Shown here: in pieces, positions 52,823-60,584 of the stretch
Layout of the letters: every line of letters starts with the position of its first letter
Numbering within the stretch: position 1 is the first letter of the stretch
Assembly: GCA_963724405.1 (NCBI GenBank)
Contig: CAVRUQ010000011.1
Coordinates: forward strand, 620,001 to 684,000
Length of the DNA stretch: 64,000 nt
Direction: 5' to 3'
Origin: CAVQBJ01 sp963724405
Lineage (GTDB): Bacteria; Actinomycetota; Thermoleophilia; Solirubrobacterales; Solirubrobacteraceae
The notes under the pieces: generated by a model
What the model saw: the letters and a program-made list of their open reading frames with translations, nothing else
Database searches by the model: none
Told to the model about the DNA's origin: nothing
Translations under genes and position numbers: made by a program

Positions 52823-54043
52823 ATGACCGACTCCGACACGCTTCGCTTCAACCCGATGGACGTCCCCGTCAGCGGGACGATCGAGCTCCGCGGCAGCAAG
52901 CGCCGCGTCTGGTACGTACGCTGGCGCGACCACACTGGCCAGCACCGCCGCCGCCTCGGGCCCGCCTGGGAGCACAAGGGCCCACCCGACCCCGGCTACT
53001 ATCGCGAGCGCGAGGCCCAGGCGGCCCTGCAGGCGATCCTCACCGACGCTCGTCGCGGCGTCACGCAGCAGGGCCGCACCGGCCTCACGTTCGCAGTGCT
53101 CGCCGACGAGTGGTTGGACGCCGGCGTCTCGCACCGGGACTGGTCGTACAACACCGAGGTCGACTACCGCTCGGTGCTGCGCTGTCATTTGCTGCCCGCG
53201 TTCGGCGACCTTCGCGTCGAGGCGGTCTCGGCATCGCGGATCGAGAAATGGCGCAACGAGCTCGTGAGCGAGCGCGGGCTTGCCCGGCGCAACGTCAACA
53301 AGATCCACGCCATCCTCGGCAACATCCTCGAGTACGCGCGCGAGCACCACGGGCTACGCGAGAATCCCGCCGCCCGTGTGCGCAAGCTGCGTGAGAGCTA
53401 CGACGCCGGTCGTTTTGACTTCTACTCGCCCGATGAGATCGGCCTGCTTGTGGCCCACGCCGCGACCGAGCAGGACGCTGCGATCTTCGTGACCGCCGCG
53501 TTCACCGGGCTGAGGCGCGGGGAGCTGATCGCGCTGCGCTGGGGCGAGGTGGACTTCGCCAACCGCTCGATCCGCGTCGTGGAGGGCTACACGCGCAAGC
53601 GCCAGGGCCGAACGAAGTCGCGACGATCACGGACCGTGCCGATGGTCGAGGAGGTCGCACGCGTGCTCGCCGCGATCCGCGCTGGCGCCGGCCGGAGCGG
53701 TGCCAAGGATCTCGTGTTCCCGGGGGAGGGGGCCGAGTTCCTCGACGGCTCGGCGCTTCGCCGCCGATACCTCCTCGCCCGCAAGGCGGCCGGCGTCCGA
53801 CCGCTGCGGTTTCACGACCTGCGCCACACCTTCGGCTCGCTGGCCATCAACCGCGCGTCGATCGTGCAGGTCCAGGCCTGGATGGGGCACGCTGACGTAA
53901 AGACCACCATGCGCTACCTGCACCACCGCAGTCACTCTCAAGAGGCCGAGCTCCTCGCCGGGGCATTCGCCGCTGGTGTCTCGCCCGGCGCCGCGGCTGC
54001 GCCCGACGCGGGCGGCTTAGCCGGGCAGAACGGCGTGGCATAG
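52823..54043 (+). CDS. int: tyrosine recombinase / phage-type integrase 2
   Basis: A 406-residue integrase; ATG 52823 follows GGAGAGG, so the codon 52799 is not chosen. Domains are ordered as in integrase 1: RRVWYVRWRDHTGQHRRRLG, core-binding WSYNTEVDYRSVLRCHLLPA, then TGLRRGELIALRWGEVDFAN (Arg), FHDLRHTFGSLAINRA (His-x-x-Arg), WMGHADVKTTMRYLHH (His, Tyr). It is related to but distinct from integrase 1. It lies 190 bases right of tRNA-Gly scar 4, and its element presumably extends right. Confidence 0.93.
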   Translation: MTDSDTLRFNPMDVPVSGTIELRGSKRRVWYVRWRDHTGQHRRRLGPAWEHKGPPDPGYYREREAQAALQAILTDARRGVTQQGRTGLTFAVLADEWLDAGVSHRDWSYNTEVDYRSVLRCHLLPAFGDLRVEAVSASRIEKWRNELVSERGLARRNVNKIHAILGNILEYAREHHGLRENPAARVRKLRESYDAGRFDFYSPDEIGLLVAHAATEQDAAIFVTAAFTGLRRGELIALRWGEVDFANRSIRVVEGYTRKRQGRTKSRRSRTVPMVEEVARVLAAIRAGAGRSGAKDLVFPGEGAEFLDGSALRRRYLLARKAAGVRPLRFHDLRHTFGSLAINRASIVQVQAWMGHADVKTTMRYLHHRSHSQEAELLAGAFAAGVSPGAAAAPDAGGLAGQNGVA

Positions 54044-54235
54044 CCTGCGGGTCGGCGAGGTCGAGGTCAGCCCTCACGCGGCGCCGTTCGCCTGACCTGG
54101 CCGTGAGCGTCGACGCGCTCGACTATCGGGGTCGCCGAGTGGAGCCTGCCGGCCCGCGCGATCGAATTGCTCTTGTGAGATCGCTCTGCGGGGTTGACGT
54201 GGTGGGGGTTGGCGGCGAAGGCGCGTCGGGGTCCC

Positions 54236-54271
54236 TTTACCTGGGGCGGCGACCCGGTGTAGGGTCGCTGA
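54236..54271 (+). promoter_or_regulatory. leaderless-type promoter of the PD-(D/E)XK gene
   Basis: TTTACC (54236-54241), 18 bases, TAGGGT (54260-54265), six bases, then GTG at 54272. The spacing puts the transcript start at or next to the start codon, and no Shine-Dalgarno is present. Confidence 0.55.
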
Positions 54272-55735
54272 GTGGCCACTGACGTTGTTCCGGTCTCGGT
54301 AGCGTCGAAGCCCGGCGGATGGCGGCATGCGCGGTTGATCCCCACGTTCGGCACCCGCTCGCAGCAGGAGCAGGAGAAGCGCGCGACGTCGTGCTTGCTT
54401 GCAGTGATGCATGGTGTGCCCGAGTTTGGGTACGCGCTGCTACGGGAGCTGGGCGCGCCGAAGGCGCCTGTGATCGAGACGTTCGCCGAGGTGCGTTTCA
54501 AGGATGCGGCGGGCAAGACCGTGATTCCCGACGGCGCGATCGTCTGCCGTCGTGGAAGCAAGACCTGGACCTGCCTGGTCGAGGTCAAGACCGGGGCGGC
54601 GCGTCTGAAGGACGAACAGGTGGCCAGCTACCTGGATATCGCTCGCGAGAATGGCTTTGACGGCGTGCTGACGATCTCCACCCAGATCACGGCGACGTCG
54701 TCCGAGTCCCCGGTCTGCGTGGACGGGCGCAAGCTGCGCCGCACCAGCCTGTGGCATTTCTCATGGTGGCGGGTGCTCACCGAGGCGGTCGTACAGCAGC
54801 GCTATCGCGGCATCTCTAACTCCGACCAGGAATGGGTGCTCCGAGAGCTCATCCACTACCTGAGCAGCGAGGCGTCAGGAGCGGTCGGCTTCGAGGACAT
54901 GGGCGAGAACTGGGTCGCGGTGCGCAAGGCCGCACACGATGGCACCCTTCGCGCAGGTGATGCGGGCGCGCGCGACGTTGCCGAGCGCTGGGAGCAGTTC
55001 ACCAACTACCTCGCTCTGAGCCTCTCCCAAGAGCTCGGCGCCAGCGTGACGCCGCAACATCCGCGCAGCCAAATGACGCCCGCGCGCCTCGAGCACACCG
55101 CGAAGTCGCTCGTCGATACCGGCGAACTGCGGGCGACGCTGCGGATCCCCGGCGCGGTGGGGCCGCTTGAGATCCGCGCCGATCTCCGATCACGTCAGAC
55201 CGTCACGAGCGTCAGCATCGACGCTCCCCGCGAGGGGCGGCAGAAGTCGCGCTTCAATTGGCTGCTGCGGCAAATCAGGGACGCCGCCGACGACCTGCGG
55301 ATCGAGGCGGCGTTCCCGAACGCCAGGGGCACGACGACCGCCCCGCTGGGAGCGCTCCGCGAGGACCCCTCGGCGCTGTACTACCCGCCCGACCCCAAAC
55401 GCGAGCCCCGCGCGTTCCTAGTCGCAAGATCCCGGCCGATGGGGCAAAAGCGCGGCCGCGGCGAGGGCTCGTTTGTTCGCGACACCAGCGCCCACGCGGC
55501 GGAGTTCTACCGCGACCTGGTGCAAAACCTCAAGGCATGGCAGGCCCCGGCACCGCGCCTACGCACCGAATCCGATGGCTCGGATGGCAGCGAGGACGGC
55601 TCGATGCCAATCGTTCCGGCCTGGGTCGGCGAAGAAGCCCAGTCGCCGGGCGCTGCCGAGACGGTGGCGACAATCGGCGCGCTATCCGGCGCCCAGCCCG
55701 TGACGCCTGCGCCCAGCGGGAGCACGGCGGGGTAG
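54272..55735 (+). CDS. PD-(D/E)XK nuclease-like protein, possible defence or stress gene
   Basis: A 487-residue protein from GTG 54272. It starts MATDVVPVSVASKPGGWRHA and holds a restriction-nuclease-like core at about residues 35-130: VIPDGAIVC (Asp 87), then TWTCLVEVKTGAA (Glu 104, Lys 106) and QVASYLDIARENGFDGVLTI. The middle part is helical (HFSWWRVLTEAVVQQRYRGI); the region IDAPREGRQKSRFNWLLRQI is conserved-looking, and the last 80 residues are low complexity. Similar long proteins occur in actinobacteria, but I know no tested function. Placed between an integrase and att scars, it may cut invading DNA. Confidence 0.7.
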   Translation: MATDVVPVSVASKPGGWRHARLIPTFGTRSQQEQEKRATSCLLAVMHGVPEFGYALLRELGAPKAPVIETFAEVRFKDAAGKTVIPDGAIVCRRGSKTWTCLVEVKTGAARLKDEQVASYLDIARENGFDGVLTISTQITATSSESPVCVDGRKLRRTSLWHFSWWRVLTEAVVQQRYRGISNSDQEWVLRELIHYLSSEASGAVGFEDMGENWVAVRKAAHDGTLRAGDAGARDVAERWEQFTNYLALSLSQELGASVTPQHPRSQMTPARLEHTAKSLVDTGELRATLRIPGAVGPLEIRADLRSRQTVTSVSIDAPREGRQKSRFNWLLRQIRDAADDLRIEAAFPNARGTTTAPLGALREDPSALYYPPDPKREPRAFLVARSRPMGQKRGRGEGSFVRDTSAHAAEFYRDLVQNLKAWQAPAPRLRTESDGSDGSEDGSMPIVPAWVGEEAQSPGAAETVATIGALSGAQPVTPAPSGSTAG

Positions 55736-55780
55736 CAGATACGTTCGCAGTGGCGAGCCGATGCCCCACGTGTGCTCGGT

Positions 55781-55908
55781 CTGGGGGTCGGGCGGTCGCA
55801 GGTTCAAATCCTGTCTCCCCGACTCGAGGAAGGGCCTGCGTACAGGCGGTTTGCCGGGCGGTTTGATTGGCGGCGAGAACGCCGAGGGGGAGCAAGCGGG
55901 GAACAAGC
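55781..55908 (+). repeat. tRNA-Pro(GGG) 3'-half attachment site 1 with hairpin and twin repeats
   Basis: Core 55781-55822 reads as a tRNA-Pro 3' half: loop CTGGGGG with anticodon GGG, stem, T arm GCAGG/TTCAAAT/CCTGT and acceptor CTCCCCG plus A. A hairpin GCCTG/CAGGC follows at 55834-55847. Twin 11-base repeats GGGGAGCAAGC and GGGGAACAAGC are at 55887-55897 and 55898-55908. The core recurs at 59348 with one change. No tRNA-Pro 5' half is present. Confidence 0.8.
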
Positions 55909-56052
55909 TCTGGGCGGGCGGGCGCGAGCGACCTGGTCTGGTGGTGGGCCGCGGCGAGGTCACGTTGCGGGTCGCCCGCGAGGAGCCACGCTCAGATCTC
56001 GAGCCGTTGGAGACCATTGCGCTGAGACGGCGCGGAAGGATACGTTCCGCTC

Positions 56053-56718
56053 GTGAAGCGCGCGGCGATCTGTTTCCTGGTTCTTGTCGTACCGATTGCG
56101 TCAGCCTCTGCCGCTGGGTCGCCAGCCAAGCGCTGCGGCCTGGTCAGCTACCGCAACATCGCTGACGGCCAGGCGCACTCTGGCAAGGACATGGTCTTTG
56201 TCGTCCGGGGTAGCACACCCTGCGCGACGGCTCGCGCCATCGATCGCCGCGCCGACGAAGGGCGCTCAACCGCCGGCTGGCACTGCGCGTTCGTCCAGCA
56301 CGGAACGGTGACGAAATGCACGAGCGTCTCGGGCCGAGCTGAGATCGAAGGACGCGCGTACAACCCGCCTTCCGCGACGCCAACACCGGCGCCGACGCCT
56401 ACCCCGGCGCCGACGCCTACCCCGGCGCCGACGCCTACCCCGGCACCGACGCCCACCCCGGCACCGACGCCCACCCCGGCACCGACGCCCACCCCGACAC
56501 CGACGCCCACCCCGACACCGACGCCCACCCCGACACCGACGCCCACCCCGACACCGACGCCCACGCCGACGGCGTGCTATCCGCTGTCCAATTCGGGAAC
56601 TTGCTACGAGCCAGGCGAGTACTGCCGCTCAACGGACCACGGAGCGAGCGGAGTCGCTGGCGATGGCGAACCAATCGTCTGCGAGTACAACAACGGCTGG
56701 CGCTGGGAACCGGCCTGA
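56053..56718 (+). CDS. secreted protein with Thr-Pro repeat linker
   Basis: A 221-residue protein from GTG 56053. Signal peptide: KRAAICFLVLVVPIASASAA, cleavage near ASA-AG. A first domain (about 25-105) has four cysteines and resembles a YHYH-free, lysozyme-inhibitor-like module (CGLVSYRNIADGQAHSGKDM). Residues about 110-172 are a TPAP/TPTP linker encoded by 12-base and 6-base tandem repeats (56382-56570). The end is a Cys-rich module: CYPLSNSGTCYEPGEYCRST then CEYNNGWRWEPA. TACGTT six bases before GTG suggests a leaderless message. It is exported; the target is unknown. Confidence 0.82.
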   Translation: MKRAAICFLVLVVPIASASAAGSPAKRCGLVSYRNIADGQAHSGKDMVFVVRGSTPCATARAIDRRADEGRSTAGWHCAFVQHGTVTKCTSVSGRAEIEGRAYNPPSATPTPAPTPTPAPTPTPAPTPTPAPTPTPAPTPTPAPTPTPTPTPTPTPTPTPTPTPTPTPTPTPTACYPLSNSGTCYEPGEYCRSTDHGASGVAGDGEPIVCEYNNGWRWEPA

Positions 56719-56934
56719 AGCAACTGGCGAGGCGAGTAGCTCCGCTCGGCCGGGCCGTCAACCCCGGCCGACGGCCGGGATTTTCCCTCGCTTCGCTCGG
56801 TGACTGCCCGTCTCCGCTCCGCTGAAGGAGCACTCAGGAGTCGGGCATGCCCGACTCCTGCATGAGGAGCGGGCATCGGCACGAGCAACGGCTATCGGCG
56901 CGGGGCGATGTCAGGACTGCGAACGGGCCGCGAC

Positions 56935-57061
56935 TTGTGGTCTCGGCGGTCGCGGGTTCGAATCCCGTCGCTCACCCTTCGGAAGTGACTGGAAATCGAG
57001 GGGTTTTGGTTTCTGGGGCGCGGCACCTGAAGCCGGGGCGGGGTGCAAGCGGGGTGCAATC
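56935..57061 (+). repeat. tRNA-His(GTG) 3'-half attachment site with twin repeats
   Basis: From 56935 the sequence reads as a tRNA-His 3' half: loop TTGTGGT with anticodon GTG, stem CTCGG, T arm GCGGG/TTCGAAT/CCCGT, acceptor CGCTCAC and C. Twin 11-base repeats GGGGTGCAAGC and GGGGTGCAATC are at 57040-57050 and 57051-57061, nearly the same words as at the tRNA-Pro sites. No 5' half lies upstream. The rest of the 56719-57386 gap has no clear gene. Confidence 0.78.
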
Positions 57062-57386
57062 TCTAGAAAAAGTGTCGGGCAAATGCCCGCGTGCGCCTCT
57101 TCTGGCCACTCCGGACGGCGCGTCCTCGCGGGATCGCCGAAGCCAAGTAGAAGTGCTCGACGACTGCGAAGCCGCGGCGGCCGCCGAGTAAGTGTCCGCA
57201 GTGCGATGGGGGTATGTCGGCAGCCGGTTGCTGTTCTCCCGATTCGACACACACCGGAGGGGACCGACCCGCGATCTGGATAGGGCGGCATCGTCCGTCT
57301 GGGCCGCCGCTAGCATGTGTTCTGATTCTGCTAGCTCGTCCGAGATCGCAAAAACGGAACAACCTGCGGAGAAGGAGCCGGAGCCG

Positions 57387-58052
57387 ATGACTATTCCCAC
57401 TGCCGTGCTCGAAGGGTTCGACGCGCAATCCCGCCTGGACGACTTGGGGGTGCGCCATTCGGAGTTGCGAGACAGTCTGCTCTACGGCTACGGCTACGCC
57501 GCGAGTTGCACCAGCCACAACCCGCTGACCCTCCCGGGCACCATGGCCTGGGGGTTCACCATCGGCGCGCTGCGCGACCTCCTCATCGCCCAGAGCTGGA
57601 CGCTCGGGCGGTTCAACAACTTCGAGACCGTCATCCATCCGACGCGTGCGCACGCGATCGCGGTCACCTCGGGCAACTCGCACGCCGGTGACAGGACAGC
57701 GACGCCGCGAACGCGCTACCGCAAGGGCGAGACGATGCTGCTGGTCGTCACCGGCAACACGCAGATGAGCTTCGCCGCCGTCTCCGACGATGTCGCCCTG
57801 ATCCCCGACGCGACCGACCCGAGCGCGATGCGCACCTGGCTGCTGCTGCACTATCACGATCGGCTGGCCGAGAAGATCCGCGCCGAGCTGTCATTGCCGA
57901 ATCACATGGAGAACGGGTGGATCACGGGCTGGGCAGAGCGCATCATGCTCGACCCCATGGACTTCTCCACCGGCATCGCGATCAGCCCGGCAGATGACGA
58001 TGACCCGGGCGACGACGCGATCGACATCGACGTGTCGCGTCGCGTCTCGTAG
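57387..58052 (+). CDS. hypothetical protein paired with XRE-ImmA gene
   Basis: A 221-residue protein; ATG 57387 has AAGGAG upstream, and the longer frame from 57192 is rejected. It contains LRDSLLYGYGYAASCTSHNP, AWGFTIGALRDLLIAQSWTL, RFNNFETVIHPTRAHAIAVT and NTQMSFAAVSDDVALIPDAT, and it ends in an acidic tail (DDDDPGDDAID). No known domain, signal peptide or membrane segment is seen. It stops three bases before the XRE-ImmA gene, so the two are an operon. It may be the effector or substrate of that protein. Confidence 0.78.
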   Translation: MTIPTAVLEGFDAQSRLDDLGVRHSELRDSLLYGYGYAASCTSHNPLTLPGTMAWGFTIGALRDLLIAQSWTLGRFNNFETVIHPTRAHAIAVTSGNSHAGDRTATPRTRYRKGETMLLVVTGNTQMSFAAVSDDVALIPDATDPSAMRTWLLLHYHDRLAEKIRAELSLPNHMENGWITGWAERIMLDPMDFSTGIAISPADDDDPGDDAIDIDVSRRVS

Positions 58053-58055
58053 GCC

Positions 58056-59150
58056 ATGTCTCAGTTCGCGCCGGGGCGCCTAGATCTGGCGAGGCGCCGA
58101 CGCGGTCTCACCAAAGCCAAGCTGGCCGAAATCATGGGCGTCACACCCCGTGCGCTGACGTTCTATCTCTCTGGCCGAGTCCCGGCGCCGGCCACGATAG
58201 AGGTAGCCGCCGCGGCGCTGGACTTCCCGCCGGCGTTCTTCTATGCGAGCGAGCTGGCAGAGCCGCCAGTCGACGGCGTGAGCTTCCGCTCCCTCAGTGC
58301 GATGAGCGCGAGACAGCGGGATCAGGCGATCGGCGCGGCCGCAATCGCTCTCGAACTCGACGACTGGATCCGTGAGCGCTTCAATCTGCCTCAGCCAAAC
58401 GTGCCGCGCCTGCGGCACGAGGATCCCGAGGCCGCAGCGGAAGCGGTGCGTGAGGCATGGGGCATCGGCCAGAAGCGCGCTCCGAATATGGTCCACCTGC
58501 TTGAGAAGCACGGAGTCCGCGTTTACTCGCTCGTCGAGGACTGCAAGGAGGTCGACGCCTTCTCCTTCTGGCGGGACGACGCACCATACGTGTTCCTCAA
58601 CACGATGAAGACCGCGGAGCACAGCCGAATGGATTCTGCCCACGAGCTCGGTCATCTCGTTCTGCACGCGTGGGGCGGGCCGCGTGGGCGGCGGGCGGAG
58701 GACGAGGCGAAGGCGTTTGGCGCGGCGTTCCTGATGCCACGGCGGAGCGTGCTGGCCGATGCACCGCGACCGGGTAACGTCCGCCAGATCATCTCGGCGA
58801 AGCGAAAGTGGGACGTCTCGGCGATGGCGCTCGCCTACCGGATGGCGAGGCTCGGGATCCTGAGCGACTGGCAGGCTCGCGCTGTCTACAGCCAGCTCGG
58901 GCAGCTTGGCTACAGGACCGGGGAGCCCGATCGGCAGCCCATTACGCGCGAGACGTCGCAAGTGCTCGCGAAGGTGTTCGAGGCCCTTCGCGCAGAGAGC
59001 ATCTCGCGTGCGACGGTCGCTCGCGAGCTATCGATCAGCATCAACGAGCTCAACAGCGCAATCTTCGGGCTAGTACTGACGCCGCTCACCGGAGACGGCG
59101 GACGCGACGTCAGCCGTTCGGACTCGCGGCCGAATCTCCGGTTGGCGTAG
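58056..59150 (+). CDS. XRE-type HTH plus ImmA/IrrE metallopeptidase
   Basis: A 364-residue protein. The XRE helix-turn-helix is at about residues 6-62 (GLTKAKLAEIMGVTPRALTF). The ImmA/IrrE zinc-peptidase domain at about 110-240 has SAHELGHLVLH (HExxH, about 196-200) and RAEDEAKAFGAAFLMPRR with the third zinc ligand Glu. The C-terminal 120 residues are helical (QIISAKRKWDVSAMALAYRM). Such fusions cleave repressors or control toxins in mobile elements. Its partner is the gene just upstream. Placement between tRNA-derived scars supports element cargo. Confidence 0.88.
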   Translation: MSQFAPGRLDLARRRRGLTKAKLAEIMGVTPRALTFYLSGRVPAPATIEVAAAALDFPPAFFYASELAEPPVDGVSFRSLSAMSARQRDQAIGAAAIALELDDWIRERFNLPQPNVPRLRHEDPEAAAEAVREAWGIGQKRAPNMVHLLEKHGVRVYSLVEDCKEVDAFSFWRDDAPYVFLNTMKTAEHSRMDSAHELGHLVLHAWGGPRGRRAEDEAKAFGAAFLMPRRSVLADAPRPGNVRQIISAKRKWDVSAMALAYRMARLGILSDWQARAVYSQLGQLGYRTGEPDRQPITRETSQVLAKVFEALRAESISRATVARELSISINELNSAIFGLVLTPLTGDGGRDVSRSDSRPNLRLA

Positions 59151-59347
59151 GGCGAACGCCGATGCCGCGCGGCCAGGTGTTGCGGCCTGCGACGAGGTCG
59201 CTCTGCACGACTGCATTCGTCAGCCGCCCGCGATGAGACCCGACAAGTGTCTTGGCGACAAGGCGCGTGTGCGCGTCGGGCCGGATCAGCTCCGAGGTGT
59301 TGCGATCGCTTCGTCGAGCCGGCTGCGCTGCGCTCGGTTGCGACAGG

Positions 59348-59494
59348 CTGGGGGCCGGGCGGTCGCAGGTTCAAATCCTGTCTCCCCGATCGAAGGAAAG
59401 GCCTGGTTAGAGGCGGTTTTCTGGACTATCAGGCCAGCCGGAAATCCGGCCACGGGGAACAAACGGGGAACAAACTTTTGAGGAACTGTTCCCC
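59348..59494 (+). repeat. tRNA-Pro(GGG) 3'-half attachment site 2 with hairpin and repeats
   Basis: Core 59348-59389 matches the tRNA-Pro core at 55781 except for one base. A GCCGG/CCGGC hairpin follows at about 59436-59450. Two exact GGGGAACAAAC repeats (59454-59464, 59465-59475) are followed by the inverted word TGTTCCCC (59487-59494). The two cores are 3.57 kb apart in direct orientation, enclosing the secreted protein and the XRE-ImmA pair. Confidence 0.82.
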
Positions 59495-59960
59495 GGCTGC
59501 GATTTCGGCGCGACGGTGGCGAGGTCGGGGCGCGCTGGGATGTCCGACGGGGCACTGAGGGGGAGCGCTTGTGGTGGGGAGCCCCGACGCCGCTGGGTCG
59601 GGCCGATGACAGCGACTTGGGCGCGGCCCTCCCGACGAAACGCTGTTGGGGGAGGCTCGGGAGCGCTGCGCGGAGTCGGGGGCGTCGCTCTGGTCGATCG
59701 CCGCATCTGGCTGCGTGTTGTGGTCCGATCTTGAGAATCTCGGCCGCGCCGCCGCGTCGTTGCGGCGCATGCCCGATATCGACCAGGCACCGTAAGGCGT
59801 TCCGCGGGTAGGTCCCGGGCTGGTGGGTAGCTGGCGAGCTGACGCGCCCCGGAATGCGTTTCTTGGTCCGCTGCCGCGGAGGCCTCCCCGTGAGCGACAG
59901 CCAGCGTGACGGGCTCTGGGCAGTCCGCGCTCGTGCTCGGGGTTGGTCGAGCCACTTGCG
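59495..59960. other. 466 bases with no supported gene
   Basis: Frames here are short and lack ribosome sites. I see no promoter, repeat or protein-like segment with confidence. It lies between the tRNA-Pro scar and the end of the membrane-protein gene. Confidence 0.4.
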
Positions 59961-60584
59961 CTATCGGATGAGCAGCGTCAGGCTCCACACGGCGAGCAGC
60001 AGCACTGCGTTTCGGAGGTCGTATGCGCAGGCGCTCTGCAGGTTGGCGAGTCGTCCGTTGCGCCAGTCGTTTCTCGTGATTGCTTCCACCTTGGCATGGA
60101 GGGCTCGAACGGCGCCTAGCTCCTCGTGCGACAGCTGGGCAAGCGTCGAGAGCGTCAGCGTGTTGCGCCGGACGGATGCCACAACAAGAATCGGGCAGAT
60201 AAGGCTGATGAACGTGTATACCGTCGCGGCAACGAGTAGGACCTTCTGGATGCACGTGGCTGATGGCCATGTGGCGCTGATCGCGAGCCCCAGGGCGGCG
60301 CCGACGATCGCCGAGATCGTCGCTAGCCCCGGGCCCTTGCCTTCGATCGATCTCAGCCTCTCGTGACTCTGGTCGAGTAACCGGTCAACTTCTGCTGCGG
60401 TCCACAGTGAGTGGCGAACGTCCGGGGTCGGCGGATAGCGAGGCCGGTAGCGGCGGTTGACCCACAGAGCCTGGCTGAGTGGCACAAACCACCGGCCCAG
60501 GCGCCAGCGCCATCCCCATATGGCCTCCAGCCAGCGCGATGCGGGACTCTGGTCATCGGTCGTCGTCTCAGGCGGCGAGTTCAT
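59961..60584 (-). CDS. membrane protein of the graspetide-like cluster
   Basis: A 207-residue protein from ATG 60584. The N-terminal 80 residues are soluble (WLEAIWGWRWRLGRWFVPLS, then TAAEVDRLLDQSHERLRSIE). Membrane helices are at about 86-104 (ATISAIVGAALGLAISA), 112-136 (KVLLVAATVYTFISLICPIL) and 190-206 (NAVLLLAVWSLTLLIR), with a helical cytoplasmic segment between. The layout recalls SLATT-like pore effectors, but this is a resemblance only. It overlaps the ATP-grasp stop by 17 bases, so it is translationally coupled and part of one operon. Confidence 0.75.
   Translation of the reverse strand: MNSPPETTTDDQSPASRWLEAIWGWRWRLGRWFVPLSQALWVNRRYRPRYPPTPDVRHSLWTAAEVDRLLDQSHERLRSIEGKGPGLATISAIVGAALGLAISATWPSATCIQKVLLVAATVYTFISLICPILVVASVRRNTLTLSTLAQLSHEELGAVRALHAKVEAITRNDWRNGRLANLQSACAYDLRNAVLLLAVWSLTLLIR

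Noticed and set aside
56148..56564. Minus-strand frame with a long GVGVGVGA repeat
   Set aside because: It is the complement of the Thr-Pro repeat of the secreted protein; no start signal or signal peptide supports it.
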